From Steroidobacteraceae bacterium (GTDB taxonomy: Bacteria; Pseudomonadota; Gammaproteobacteria; Steroidobacterales; Steroidobacteraceae), in contig JANWJS010000035.1 in assembly GCA_025451845.1 (NCBI GenBank), positions 1 through 64,000 of the forward strand: DNA of 64,000 nt, in the 5' to 3' direction. Positions 50,316 to 58,291 of this stretch are shown one piece after another (positions within the stretch are counted from its first letter, which is position 1; each line of letters opens with the position of its first letter). The notes under the pieces were generated by a model, which saw only the letters and a list, made by a program, of their open reading frames with translations, had not been told where the DNA came from and did no database searches. A program made the translations under genes and the position numbers.

Positions 50316-52870
50316 CAGCGCTGATCTGTGTGATTCTGACGGCCGCCTGCTCCTATTTTTCGTTCGGACTGGGGCATGCGTGGTGGCTCGCATGGCTCGC
50401 GCCGGTGCCGGTCCTGTGGCTCACCTTCGGCGAGACGGCGCCCTGGAAGGCCTTCTTCGCCACGTGGACTGCCTTCGCTCTCGGCTTGACCAGCCTGGAG
50501 CGGGCCTATGGCGGCGTGTTGCCGGCTGCGGTGCTGGCGCTCGACATCCTCTTGCCCTCATTGCTGTTCGCGGTTGCCGCAAGCGGTGCGCGGCGCGCCG
50601 CGCGCACCTTCGGGCCCATCGCCGGAATGTTCACCTTCGCGGCACTGTGGGCCGGCCTGGACCTGCTGCTGGCACTCGATCCTGCGGTGGGAACGATGCT
50701 GTCACCGGCGAGCGCCGAAGTCGGCGCGCCAGTGTTGATGCAAAGCGCGTCGCTGCTCGGCTTCTGCGCAGTGACGTTCCTGCTCGGAGCGGCCGCTGCC
50801 GGGTTGGCCTTGAGCCTGCGCACACGCAACCCCGCGCCCGTGCTCCTCGCAGCGGCCCTCTTCGCCGTGAACGCGGCATATGGCTACTGGCGTATCTCGC
50901 AGCCCCCCACGGCCACCCTGCGTGTTGCACTCATCAACAGCAACACATACGGCTATTGGGCTCCGTCCTTTCACCAGCACCAGCCCGCCGCGACGGTCGA
51001 GACAGCGGTACTCGGGGTCATCGACGCCTACACGGCGCACATCGCGCAGCTCCGGGGCCGAGGGGTGCAGCTCGTGGTGCTGCCCGAGAATATCGCGCAG
51101 ATCGATGCGGCCTGGCGCGATAAGGCCTGGGCGAAGCTCACCGCGGCGGCGGATGCTTCGGGCGCGACCGTCGTTGGGGGTTTCGACGCCGTACGCGATG
51201 GTGCCAGGCGCAATGTGTCCCTGGCTTTCACTCCCGGTGCAACGCAGCCGGCGGTCTACGTAAAGCGGCATCTGGTCCCCGTAGCGGAGTCGTACGTATT
51301 CGCGCCGGGCACGGGTCCGCGCGTACTGCCGAACGGTATCGGACTCGAGATCTGCCTCGACATGGATTCTCCGGGCATGATCCGCCGCGACGAAGTGGCG
51401 ACTCGGCCTAAACTACTCGCCGTACCTGCGTCAGAAATCGGCACGCACGGTGACTGGGCGAACCTCGGTGTTGCTGCGGACGGTTGGTTTCACGGCCGGG
51501 ATGCGATGCTTCGGAGCGTTGAAGACGGCGTACCAATGGCACGGAGCGCGGGCCGCGGGCTTTTGACGTTGACCGATCGCTACGGCCGAATCATCGCAAA
51601 GGCGCCTACGGACCGTGGATTCACGACGCTGGTGGGCGAGCTTCCCCTGTCTGGACGCGGGGGTGAAACGATATATGACCAAATCGGCGATGTGTTTGGT
51701 TGGCTGTGTCTGGTGCTCGGCGCAGGTCTCGTGGGCGCATCGTTGCGGCGGACGACGTCGCTCGTGACCGCGACGTCGTCCGCACTGCTACTGGGCGCGA
51801 TGGCGGCTTGCTTTTCCCAGCCCGCGGCCACGGCCGACGCCGTCGGATCGGCATACAAAGTCGGCATTGCCCAGCGCAGCTTCGTCCCGCCTGGACCCTA
51901 CAACTGGCGTCATGCCCAGACTCATGCGCTGCTGGCGACCGTGTGGTATCCGGCAGCGGCGACTTCCCGGGAAGAGCCGCAGTGGATGGGGGGGTCTGGA
52001 GGTGCATTCGCCGGCGCGGGCGTAGCCGCACCCGGCGCCGCGCTCGCCGCCGCGCCGGCAAGATTCCCGCTGATCGTGATTTCGCACGGCACCGGCGGGT
52101 CCGCGCTGGCCATGGCGTGGCTGGGCACCCGACTCGCCGCACACGGATTCATCGCGGTCGCGGTGAACCATCCCGGAAACAACGCGCTCGAGCCGTATAC
52201 CGCGCAGGGGTTCACGCTCGTCTGGCTGCGTGCCGGCGATTTGAGCGCGTTGATAGACGGCATGTTGGCTGATCGCCGCTTTGGGCCGCGCATCGACTCA
52301 CGGCGGGTCGGGGCGGCGGGGTTTTCCCTGGGCGGCTATACGATGATGGAGATCGCCGGCGGCAGAACCTCGCCCGCCTTTTTCGACTTGTGCAGCAGGC
52401 ACCCACGGAACCGCAGCTGCAAGGCTCCCCCGGAATTTCCGACCCTGGTCACTGATGCGGTGAGGCTGCTCAAGACAGACCCGGAATATCGAGCGGCCGT
52501 CCGCGGTGCTGATGAGAACTATCGCGACCCCCGCGTGCGAGCGGTATTTGCGATCTCCCCACCGGCCCGCGCCCTGTTCCTGCACGGCAGTCTCGAGAAG
52601 ATCTCCATCCCGGTGGAGATCGTGGCCGGCTCGGCGGATCCCATCGAGCCAGTGGCCTACAACGCCAAGTACCTGGCCGCGCACATTCCCGGAAGCATCC
52701 TGGTCCTGTTCCCGGGTGCAGCGCACTACACCTTTTTCGCGACCTGCACGGTGATGGGTAAGAAAGCACAGCCCGGGCTCTGCAGCGACCCTCCGGGCAT
52801 CGATCGGCATCGCACGCACGAGCAGGCTGCGAATCTCGCCGTGGCGTTCTTCTCCGCGCACCTCAGATAG
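50312..52870 (+). CDS. Fusion of Lnt/nitrilase-type membrane acyltransferase and alpha/beta hydrolase
   Basis: 852 residues in one uninterrupted frame. Residues 1-195 hold about six membrane helices, as in apolipoprotein N-acyltransferase. A carbon-nitrogen hydrolase domain follows (about 200-440) with the complete triad Glu259 (VLPENIA), Lys318 (YVKRHLVP) and Cys348 (LEICLDMD). A last Lnt-like helix lies at about 458-475, and a second hydrophobic segment at about 485-505 reads like an old signal peptide. The rest (about 515-852) is an alpha/beta hydrolase of the dienelactone/PAF-acetylhydrolase type: SHGTGGS, Ser672 in GFSLGGY, Asp776, His805. Predicted to place both catalytic domains in the periplasm. 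Lnt proper is usually beside corC/ybeX; here it is with a TetR gene. The substrate is unknown. Confidence 0.82.
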   Translation: MTALICVILTAACSYFSFGLGHAWWLAWLAPVPVLWLTFGETAPWKAFFATWTAFALGLTSLERAYGGVLPAAVLALDILLPSLLFAVAASGARRAARTFGPIAGMFTFAALWAGLDLLLALDPAVGTMLSPASAEVGAPVLMQSASLLGFCAVTFLLGAAAAGLALSLRTRNPAPVLLAAALFAVNAAYGYWRISQPPTATLRVALINSNTYGYWAPSFHQHQPAATVETAVLGVIDAYTAHIAQLRGRGVQLVVLPENIAQIDAAWRDKAWAKLTAAADASGATVVGGFDAVRDGARRNVSLAFTPGATQPAVYVKRHLVPVAESYVFAPGTGPRVLPNGIGLEICLDMDSPGMIRRDEVATRPKLLAVPASEIGTHGDWANLGVAADGWFHGRDAMLRSVEDGVPMARSAGRGLLTLTDRYGRIIAKAPTDRGFTTLVGELPLSGRGGETIYDQIGDVFGWLCLVLGAGLVGASLRRTTSLVTATSSALLLGAMAACFSQPAATADAVGSAYKVGIAQRSFVPPGPYNWRHAQTHALLATVWYPAAATSREEPQWMGGSGGAFAGAGVAAPGAALAAAPARFPLIVISHGTGGSALAMAWLGTRLAAHGFIAVAVNHPGNNALEPYTAQGFTLVWLRAGDLSALIDGMLADRRFGPRIDSRRVGAAGFSLGGYTMMEIAGGRTSPAFFDLCSRHPRNRSCKAPPEFPTLVTDAVRLLKTDPEYRAAVRGADENYRDPRVRAVFAISPPARALFLHGSLEKISIPVEIVAGSADPIEPVAYNAKYLAAHIPGSILVLFPGAAHYTFFATCTVMGKKAQPGLCSDPPGIDRHRTHEQAANLAVAFFSAHLR

Positions 52871-53822
52871 CGGCGCGAGGAGCCGCGGCAGTCACCGGAA
52901 CAGGTACGGTCTCGACCCCGAACCCGGCGTCCTTCCAGGCGAAGATGCCGCCCGTAAGAGGCCGAACACGGAGGCAGCCCATGCGGATCAGCTGCTGCGC
53001 GATGCGCGCGGCGGACGCCTCATTGGGGCAAGCGCAATAGACGATCACCTCAGCATCGAAGGGGACCGCCGCAGGGTCGGAATCGAGCTGCAACGTCTCG
53101 ACCGGGATTGCCCCGGGGATCACGCCTTCGCGCTGCCGGCTCGCCGGCGCGAGCGCATCGATGATCACGGGTACCGGGCCGCGATCGACCAGCTCCTTGA
53201 GCTCGGAGACGGAGATGCGCGAACTGCGCAACTCGCGGATGAGCGCGCGCCGCTTGAGGAGCCTGACGGCAACGAAGGCGGCGACCGCGGCGATCACCAG
53301 CGCGACTCCCCAGTAACCGAACTCCGCCAAAGTGTTCAGGACGTCGCCCACCGCATCGTGAAAGATGATCCCGAGGCAGACCGCAGCGCTTGCCCAAAGA
53401 ACGTTGCCGATCACGTCGTAGAGAAAGAAGCCCTCGAGGCTGGCGCGGACGACACCCGCCATGGCGGTCGACACCAAGCCGAGTCCCGGGACGAATTTGG
53501 CGACGACCAGCACACGGGTGCCAAAGCGCCCGAACCAGCGCTCCGTTTCCGACACGCATGAATCGGGTGAGAGCGAGAGCGCGCAGAGCGCCTTGAGGGC
53601 GCGGCCGCCTAGGCGATACCCCGCCGTGTACCACGCCAAGTCGGCGAGAACGGCTGCGCCGGCGGCAATTCCGATCACGGCGGCCGCATGGACGTGGCCA
53701 TGAACCGACACGGCCCCTGCCACGATGAGGATGGGAGTGATGGGGTACGGTACGCCCGCCTGCTGCACCAACACGAGCAGGAAGAGAATCGGCGGCCCTA
53801 GATGTTCGACCCAATGTTGCAT
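52863..53822 (-). CDS. DedA family membrane protein fused to a rhodanese domain
   Basis: 319 residues. DedA/SNARE-associated region at about 1-200: PYPITPILIVAGAVSVHG, ADLAWYTAGYRLG, FVPGLGLVSTAMAGVVR, IGNVLWA. Then a rhodanese domain at about 205-300: ISVSELKELVDRG, PVIIDALAPASRQREGVIPGAI, and the catalytic Cys in VIVYCACPNEAS. DedA proteins move lipid carriers across the inner membrane; the rhodanese part suggests thiol/sulfur chemistry at the membrane. The 3' end overlaps the 3' end of the Lnt-fusion gene by 8 bp. Confidence 0.9.
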   Translation of the reverse strand: MQHWVEHLGPPILFLLVLVQQAGVPYPITPILIVAGAVSVHGHVHAAAVIGIAAGAAVLADLAWYTAGYRLGGRALKALCALSLSPDSCVSETERWFGRFGTRVLVVAKFVPGLGLVSTAMAGVVRASLEGFFLYDVIGNVLWASAAVCLGIIFHDAVGDVLNTLAEFGYWGVALVIAAVAAFVAVRLLKRRALIRELRSSRISVSELKELVDRGPVPVIIDALAPASRQREGVIPGAIPVETLQLDSDPAAVPFDAEVIVYCACPNEASAARIAQQLIRMGCLRVRPLTGGIFAWKDAGFGVETVPVPVTAAAPRAAI

Positions 53823-53864
53823 GTGCCCCCGGATGTTCCGTCGGTGGCCCGAGCGCCTGACCTT

Positions 53865-54332
53865 CTATGTCAAGTCGTGTGAGTAGACGATAAATCCATG
53901 GTGCTGCGCCACCTTGTCATAGAGCGCTCGCCCCGGCTGGTTGGTCACCTGCGTCTGCCAGTACACGCGGGTACAGCCGGCCGCCTGCGCGGCCGCATAG
54001 ACGGTATGGATCAAGAGCCGGCCCACCCCCAGGGCGCGTGACCGGGGTGCCGTGAAAAGGTCCTGGAGGTAGCAGACGTCGCGCGGGCGAGTCGTGCTGC
54101 GGTGGTAGAGGTAGTGGACCAGGCCCACCACTCTGCCCTCCTCCTCCGCCACGAGCGCATGTACGGGCTCGGCGGCATCGAAGAAGCGCTCCCATGTGCC
54201 TTGCGTGATCTCCTCCGGGAGGGACGTCGCGCCGCTACGGCCGTAGAAGGCGTTATATCCGTCCCAGAGCGGGCGCCACTGCCCGTAGTCGGCATGGCGG
54301 ACGGGCCTGATCTCGAATCTATCCTGGGTCAT
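53865..54332 (-). CDS. GNAT family N-acetyltransferase
   Basis: 155 residues. GNAT fold: FEIRPVRHADYGQWRPLWDGY, VVGLVHYLYHRST, CYLQDLFTAPRSRALGVGRLL (acetyl-CoA loop in altered form) and VYWQTQVTNQPGRALYDKVAQHHGFI. The substrate is unknown. Single gene, 42 bp from the DedA-rhodanese gene on the same strand; it could be the first gene of that transcript. Confidence 0.92.
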   Translation of the reverse strand: MTQDRFEIRPVRHADYGQWRPLWDGYNAFYGRSGATSLPEEITQGTWERFFDAAEPVHALVAEEEGRVVGLVHYLYHRSTTRPRDVCYLQDLFTAPRSRALGVGRLLIHTVYAAAQAAGCTRVYWQTQVTNQPGRALYDKVAQHHGFIVYSHDLT

Positions 54333-54464
54333 GATCTCAACAGCTTGAAAGCGGGCATCTACTCGTCGTGCTGGAATCCCGGATTTTCATGATCGGTCTG
54401 CGCTGGGCTGGCTAAAGCGGTGGCTGGAAGCTGACAATGCACTATATCAGCCGTACCGGCCGCC

Positions 54465-54640
54465 GGTGAATCGCCCGAAAGAGACAGCCCACCGCCGCTC
54501 GAGTGGCACGTGCGCCCCGCAATACGCGCAGCTTCGCCGTGGTCGTCGAGGATCCCGACGCCCCCCAAGGCACGTTCCCGCACTGGGCGATCTACAACGT
54601 GCCGCCGGCGTACCGTTGGGACGTACCAGAGCTGAGCTGA
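54465..54640 (+). pseudogene. Remnant of a YbhB/YbcL (PEBP-like) protein gene, frameshifted
   Basis: One frame reads SPPPLEWHVRPA (54486-54521), the PEBP entry motif. The next frame continues NTRSFAVVVEDPDAPQGTF and HWAIYNVPPAYRW to a stop at 54638-54640, which is the PEBP core (SFAxxVxDPDAPxGxxxHW). A one-base shift near 54513-54521 separates them. The first and last thirds of the usual 150-190-residue protein are missing. It lies just upstream of the DNA ligase gene. Confidence 0.72.
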
Positions 54641-54748
54641 CGCAACTCCGGGATGGAGCCGGGCGTGCCCGCAAGCGCGTGCAGGCGCTCAGCGCAGCAG
54701 CCGAAGTCGGCGTGGCCGAAGCGACAGCACCCTGGCAAGATCGGCGGG

Positions 54749-56329
54749 ATGACTCTGCTAGCCGAACTCGTCAGCACTTCCTCCCGCGTGGGCGGGACGT
54801 CTTCGCGCCTGGCGAAGGTTCGCGAAATCGCCCGCCTCGTCGCCGAGCTGTCGCACGAGGAGATCGCGATCGGCGTGAGCTATCTCGCCGGCGAGTTGCC
54901 GCAGGGCCGGATCGGTGTCGGATACGCGGCACTCCAGGTGGCTGCGGCGTCAACGGGACAGGCGCCGGAGGAAGGGAGCCTGACACTCGAGCAGACGAAC
55001 CGGCGAGTGGCCGAGCTCGCGGACATCCGCGGCGGCGGATCCACGGCGCGCCGCGCGGCGGCGCTGGGTGATCTCTTCGGGCGCGCCACGGCCGAAGAGC
55101 GTACCTTCCTTCTGCGACTCCTGGCCGGCGAGCTGCGTCAGGGAGCACTCGCGGGAGTCATGATCGACGCAATCGCCGCGGCATCGGCTGTGCCGGTGGC
55201 GGACGTGCGGCGAGCAGCCATGTACTCGGGGAGTCTCGCTGACATCGCTCTTGCCGCGATGACGGCAGGCATCGCGGGTCTCGCGCGATTCCAGCTCCAG
55301 CTCTTCTCGCCGGCGGCTCCCATGCTGGCGCAAACCGCCGCGGACGTCGGCGAGGCGCTGGCGCAGCTGGGAGGCGGCGACATCGCGCTCGAGTGGAAGC
55401 TGGACGGGGCTCGAGTGCAAGCGCACAAGGACGCTGAGCAGGTTCGGCTGTTTACGCGCACTCTGAATGAGGTCACGGACGCTCTGCCCGAGATTGTCGC
55501 CACGGTGCGCGCCCTGCCCGCACGAACACTGGTGTTGGATGGCGAGGCCATCGCGTACGATGCGGGGGGACGGCCACATCCGTTCCAGATCACCATGCGC
55601 CGCTTCGGCCGCCGGCTCGGGGTGGAGAAGCTGTTGACGGAACTGCCCGTGCGCGCCTACTTCTTTGACTGCCTGAGAATCGACGAGCGAAGTCTTGCGG
55701 ACCGACCGCTGCGCGAACGATCGGAAGCGCTGGCCGCGGCGGTTCCCGAGTCTTTGCGCGTACCGCGGATCGTGACTGCCTCGGCCTCCGCGGCACGATC
55801 TTTCTACGAGGCAGCGCTCGCCGCAGGACATGAAGGGCTGATGGCCAAGGCGCTCGATTCTCCTTACGAAGCGGGCAACCGAGGCGCGAGCTGGCTGAAG
55901 ATCAAACGCGCCCATACGCTCGATCTCGTCGTGCTCGCGGCGGAGTGGGGGCACGGCCGCCGGACGGGCAAGCTGTCCAATCTACACCTCGGCGCGCTGG
56001 ATCCAGCGACCGGCCGGTACGTGATGTTGGGCAAGACCTTCAAGGGGCTGACGGATGCGATGCTCGAGTGGCAAACGCGGGAGCTGCTCGCGCGCGAGGT
56101 GCATCGCGACCAGTGGACGGTGTTCGTGCGGCCGGAGCTCGTCGTCGAGATCGCATTCAGCGACTTGCAGGGCAGCAGCCGCTACCCAGGCGGGATGGCG
56201 CTGCGGCTCGCGCGGGTGAAAAGCTATCGAGAAGACAAGCGTGCGCAGGACGCGGATGACATGGAGGCGGTCCGGAAGATCTTCGCGGCGCAAGGAGGAG
56301 AGCCGGCGCCTTTCCGCAAGGACATGTAA
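54749..56329 (+). CDS. ATP-dependent DNA ligase
   Basis: 526 residues from ATG 54749, the start that gives the family N-terminus MTLLAELVSTSSRVG; an upstream start at 54653 reads through the PEBP remnant and is rejected. N-terminal DNA-binding domain (LSHEEIAIGVSYLAGELPQG). Adenylation motif I EWKLDGARVQAHK (nucleophile Lys in KLDG). Later motifs LVLDGEAIAY, EGLMAKALDSPYEAGNRGASWLKIKR and VVEIAFSDLQGSSRYPGGMALR. Seals nicks with ATP, in the archaeal/LigC-like style; bacteria use such ligases in repair. The last codons (PAPFRKDM) are part of the dispersed 87-bp repeat. Confidence 0.94.
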   Translation: MTLLAELVSTSSRVGGTSSRLAKVREIARLVAELSHEEIAIGVSYLAGELPQGRIGVGYAALQVAAASTGQAPEEGSLTLEQTNRRVAELADIRGGGSTARRAAALGDLFGRATAEERTFLLRLLAGELRQGALAGVMIDAIAAASAVPVADVRRAAMYSGSLADIALAAMTAGIAGLARFQLQLFSPAAPMLAQTAADVGEALAQLGGGDIALEWKLDGARVQAHKDAEQVRLFTRTLNEVTDALPEIVATVRALPARTLVLDGEAIAYDAGGRPHPFQITMRRFGRRLGVEKLLTELPVRAYFFDCLRIDERSLADRPLRERSEALAAAVPESLRVPRIVTASASAARSFYEAALAAGHEGLMAKALDSPYEAGNRGASWLKIKRAHTLDLVVLAAEWGHGRRTGKLSNLHLGALDPATGRYVMLGKTFKGLTDAMLEWQTRELLAREVHRDQWTVFVRPELVVEIAFSDLQGSSRYPGGMALRLARVKSYREDKRAQDADDMEAVRKIFAAQGGEPAPFRKDM

Positions 56330-56389
56330 CGTGTCCTCGCTCCGGCGAGCGACCGCGCACGGATGCGCGGGCCGGGGGCCCTGCCGCCA
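56302..56389 (+). repeat. 87-bp dispersed repeat, copy 2
   Basis: About 85% identical by eye to 21977-22063. It begins in the ligase coding region, spans its TAA stop (56327-56329) and runs into the spacer. The second hairpin CGCGCA-CGGA-TGCGCG is the same as in copy 1; the first is shorter here (AGGACA / TGTCCT). Confidence 0.75.
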
Positions 56390-56427
56390 CGATCGACCAG
56401 CGGCACGGCGCCGCCGCACCCGACTTG

Positions 56428-57049
56428 TCAGGGCTCCGGGCGGGCGTCCTTCGGTTGCGGAATCAGCTTGCCGCTCAGGAAGAGAATCATCAGCGTCCAG
56501 TAGCCGAGCCCCACGGGAAAGCCGGAACGGAATCGAGAAACGCGGGCTCGGGGAAATGAATCCTTCGATGAGCCCTGAGCCGAGGAGGAGCAGCGCACAG
56601 GCGACGAGCAGCGGACCGAGCTCAGCGGTGCGGCGGCGAAGGGACTCGGCGCGGGTGGCAAGCTGCGGCCGGATGAGCGCCTCTCCGAGTGCGGTACCCG
56701 CGGCGCCGGCCAGGCAGATGACGGACAACTCCACGGGGCCATGGGCGAGGATGAACCTGACGAGCCCATGCGCGAGGCCGTGTTGGTGCGTGAATGCCAG
56801 CAGGCCGCCCAGCATCAGTCCATTGAAGGAAATCATGTAGAACGCACCGAGGCCGAAGAGGATTCCGGAGCAGAACGCGCCGAGCGTCACCACGACGTTG
56901 TTGCAGAAGATTCGTGCCGACAGCAACCCCGGTGGAGCGATGCTGAAGAGCTGGTCGGTCCAGAGGTGTCCGTGCTCGACGCCATCGATCATGCGGTCGC
57001 TGGCGATGATGCCGACGAGTGTCGGATAGGTCGAAACCAGTCGAGACAT
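56428..57049 (-). pseudogene. SpoIIM family (DUF95) remnant, 5'-truncated and frameshifted
   Basis: The surviving part reads RLVSTYPTLVGIIASDRMIDGVE, RIFCNNVVVTLGAFCSGILFGLGAFYM, ISFNGLMLGGLLAFTHQHGL, VELSVICLAGAAGTALGEAL, LLLGSGLIEGFISPSP: the C-terminal two thirds of a SpoIIM-type membrane protein. About 110-140 N-terminal residues are missing. At about 56511-56520 the frame is broken; the true tail VGLGYWTLMILFLSGKLIP continues in another frame to the stop at 56428. The 5' end abuts a truncated DUF58 gene. Confidence 0.8.
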
Positions 57050-57686
57050 GACTGAGGACCAAAACCTCGAGATCGTGGTGGCGGTCGACGCGGGGCGAGC
57101 AAGCGGGTTGGCGGCGGACGAGGTCGACCGTCTGAGCCTGTACGTCAATGTTGCCGCGCGGCTTGCACAGCGTGCAGTGGAGCTCGGCGATGCGGTAGGA
57201 CTGGTGGTCTTCGCGGCACAGCCGCTCGCCGCGCTCGCTCCGGCCCGAGGCGGCGGTGGTGTCGCGCGCATCCGGAAACTCCTGTCGACGTGTCGTGTAG
57301 ATGCGAGCGAGTCCAATCCCGTTCTCGCGGCAGCGCGCATCCGGACTCTCACCCATCGCCGCAGTCTCGTCGTGCTGCTCACGGACCTCGAGGATGCGTC
57401 AGCGACCGGGCAGCTGGTCCAGGCAGTGCGATTGTTGCGCCCGAAGCACTTCGCTTTGATCGCCGGCCTCGAGAGCGCGCGCATTGCCGCGCTCGCTGAA
57501 GCGAGGGCCCGCGAGCCGCTGGGCGCCTACCGTGCCCTGGCGGCCGTCGAATACTGCAACACCCTCGCGGCTAATTTGCGGGGATTGCGGGCGCTCGGCG
57601 CTGCGGCAATCGCCGCACGACCGGAGCAGCTCGATCGCGCCGTCCTCGATGCGTATCGCGAGCATCGCCGGCGCCGGAGGGTCTGA
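57048..57686 (+). CDS. DUF58 protein, C-terminal half only (probable remnant)
   Basis: 212 residues. EDQNLEIVVAVDAGR, LSLYVNVAARLAQRAVELGDAVGLVVF, RRSLVVLLTDLEDASA, LLRPKHFALIAGL and LDRAVLDAYREHRRRRRV are the vWA-like C-terminal half of DUF58 proteins, which are usually 400-450 residues. The membrane N-terminal half is missing. Its ATG shares CATG with the start of the SpoIIM remnant on the other strand. Open to its stop, so it may still be expressed, but in the family it normally acts with MoxR ATPase, absent here. Confidence 0.72.
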   Translation: MTEDQNLEIVVAVDAGRASGLAADEVDRLSLYVNVAARLAQRAVELGDAVGLVVFAAQPLAALAPARGGGGVARIRKLLSTCRVDASESNPVLAAARIRTLTHRRSLVVLLTDLEDASATGQLVQAVRLLRPKHFALIAGLESARIAALAEARAREPLGAYRALAAVEYCNTLAANLRGLRALGAAAIAARPEQLDRAVLDAYREHRRRRRV

Positions 57687-57712
57687 GTCCGGCTCGGCAC
57701 CGGCGTCCGCCG

Positions 57713-58291
57713 TCAAAGGTCGATCGTTTCCGCGCGGCGCCGCTCGGCGGCCCTTGCAACGGCCTCGGTGCGCGTGCTCGCGCCTAGCTTGCGGAATACC
57801 GATTCGACGTGAAACTTGACTGTATGCAGGGAGATGCCCAGGCGGCGGGCGATTGCCTTGTTGGTCAGGCCGTCGGCGATGGCATCGAGGATCTGCGTTT
57901 CCCGTGGTGTCAGCAGGGTCCGCGCTTCGGCCTCCTGGACAGCGCTGAATCCGGGAGTGCGCGTTTCTCGGTACCTGACCGCTCCCGGGGACCTGACGAT
58001 GAGACCCTGCGCCACGGCACGCAGCGCCGCATCGATCTGCGCAGCTCCGGTGTCTTCGGGGAGAAGTCCCTCCGCCTCCGCGTCCATGCCACCTAGCACG
58101 ACCGTCGGATTTCGCTCCTCCTCCGGTCGAGGTTCATCGGCAAGCACCACGTCCGGTTGCTCGTCGCTATTGACGACCTCGTGCCCCAATGACTGCAGCA
58201 ACTTCGTCAGCGCGGCGAGCCGCTCTGCGCCGCGCGCCGCGATGGCGACCCGCAAGCTCCCCGCGAGCGATCCGGCCGCGGGCTCGGTCAT
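57713..58291 (-). CDS. LuxR-type regulator with degenerate receiver domain
   Basis: 192 residues from ATG 58291. The C-terminal helix-turn-helix is LTPRETQILDAIADGLTNKAIARRLGISLHTVKFHVESVFRKLGA, NarL/LuxR type. The N-terminal 110 residues look like a receiver fold (LRVAIAARGAERLAALTKLL; PDVVLADEPRPE) but the acidic pair after strand 1 is missing, so control by phosphorylation is unlikely. It overlaps the pseudo-HtrA stop by 4 bp (ATGA): the pair is translationally coupled. Confidence 0.88.
   Translation of the reverse strand: MTEPAAGSLAGSLRVAIAARGAERLAALTKLLQSLGHEVVNSDEQPDVVLADEPRPEEERNPTVVLGGMDAEAEGLLPEDTGAAQIDAALRAVAQGLIVRSPGAVRYRETRTPGFSAVQEAEARTLLTPRETQILDAIADGLTNKAIARRLGISLHTVKFHVESVFRKLGASTRTEAVARAAERRRAETIDL

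Noticed and set aside
55982..57484. Uninterrupted 500-codon reverse frame including SpoIIM-like sequence
   Set aside because: Only the middle is SpoIIM-like. The first part is antisense to DUF58 and the last part is antisense to the ligase after a frameshift, so it is a remnant, not a 500-residue protein.
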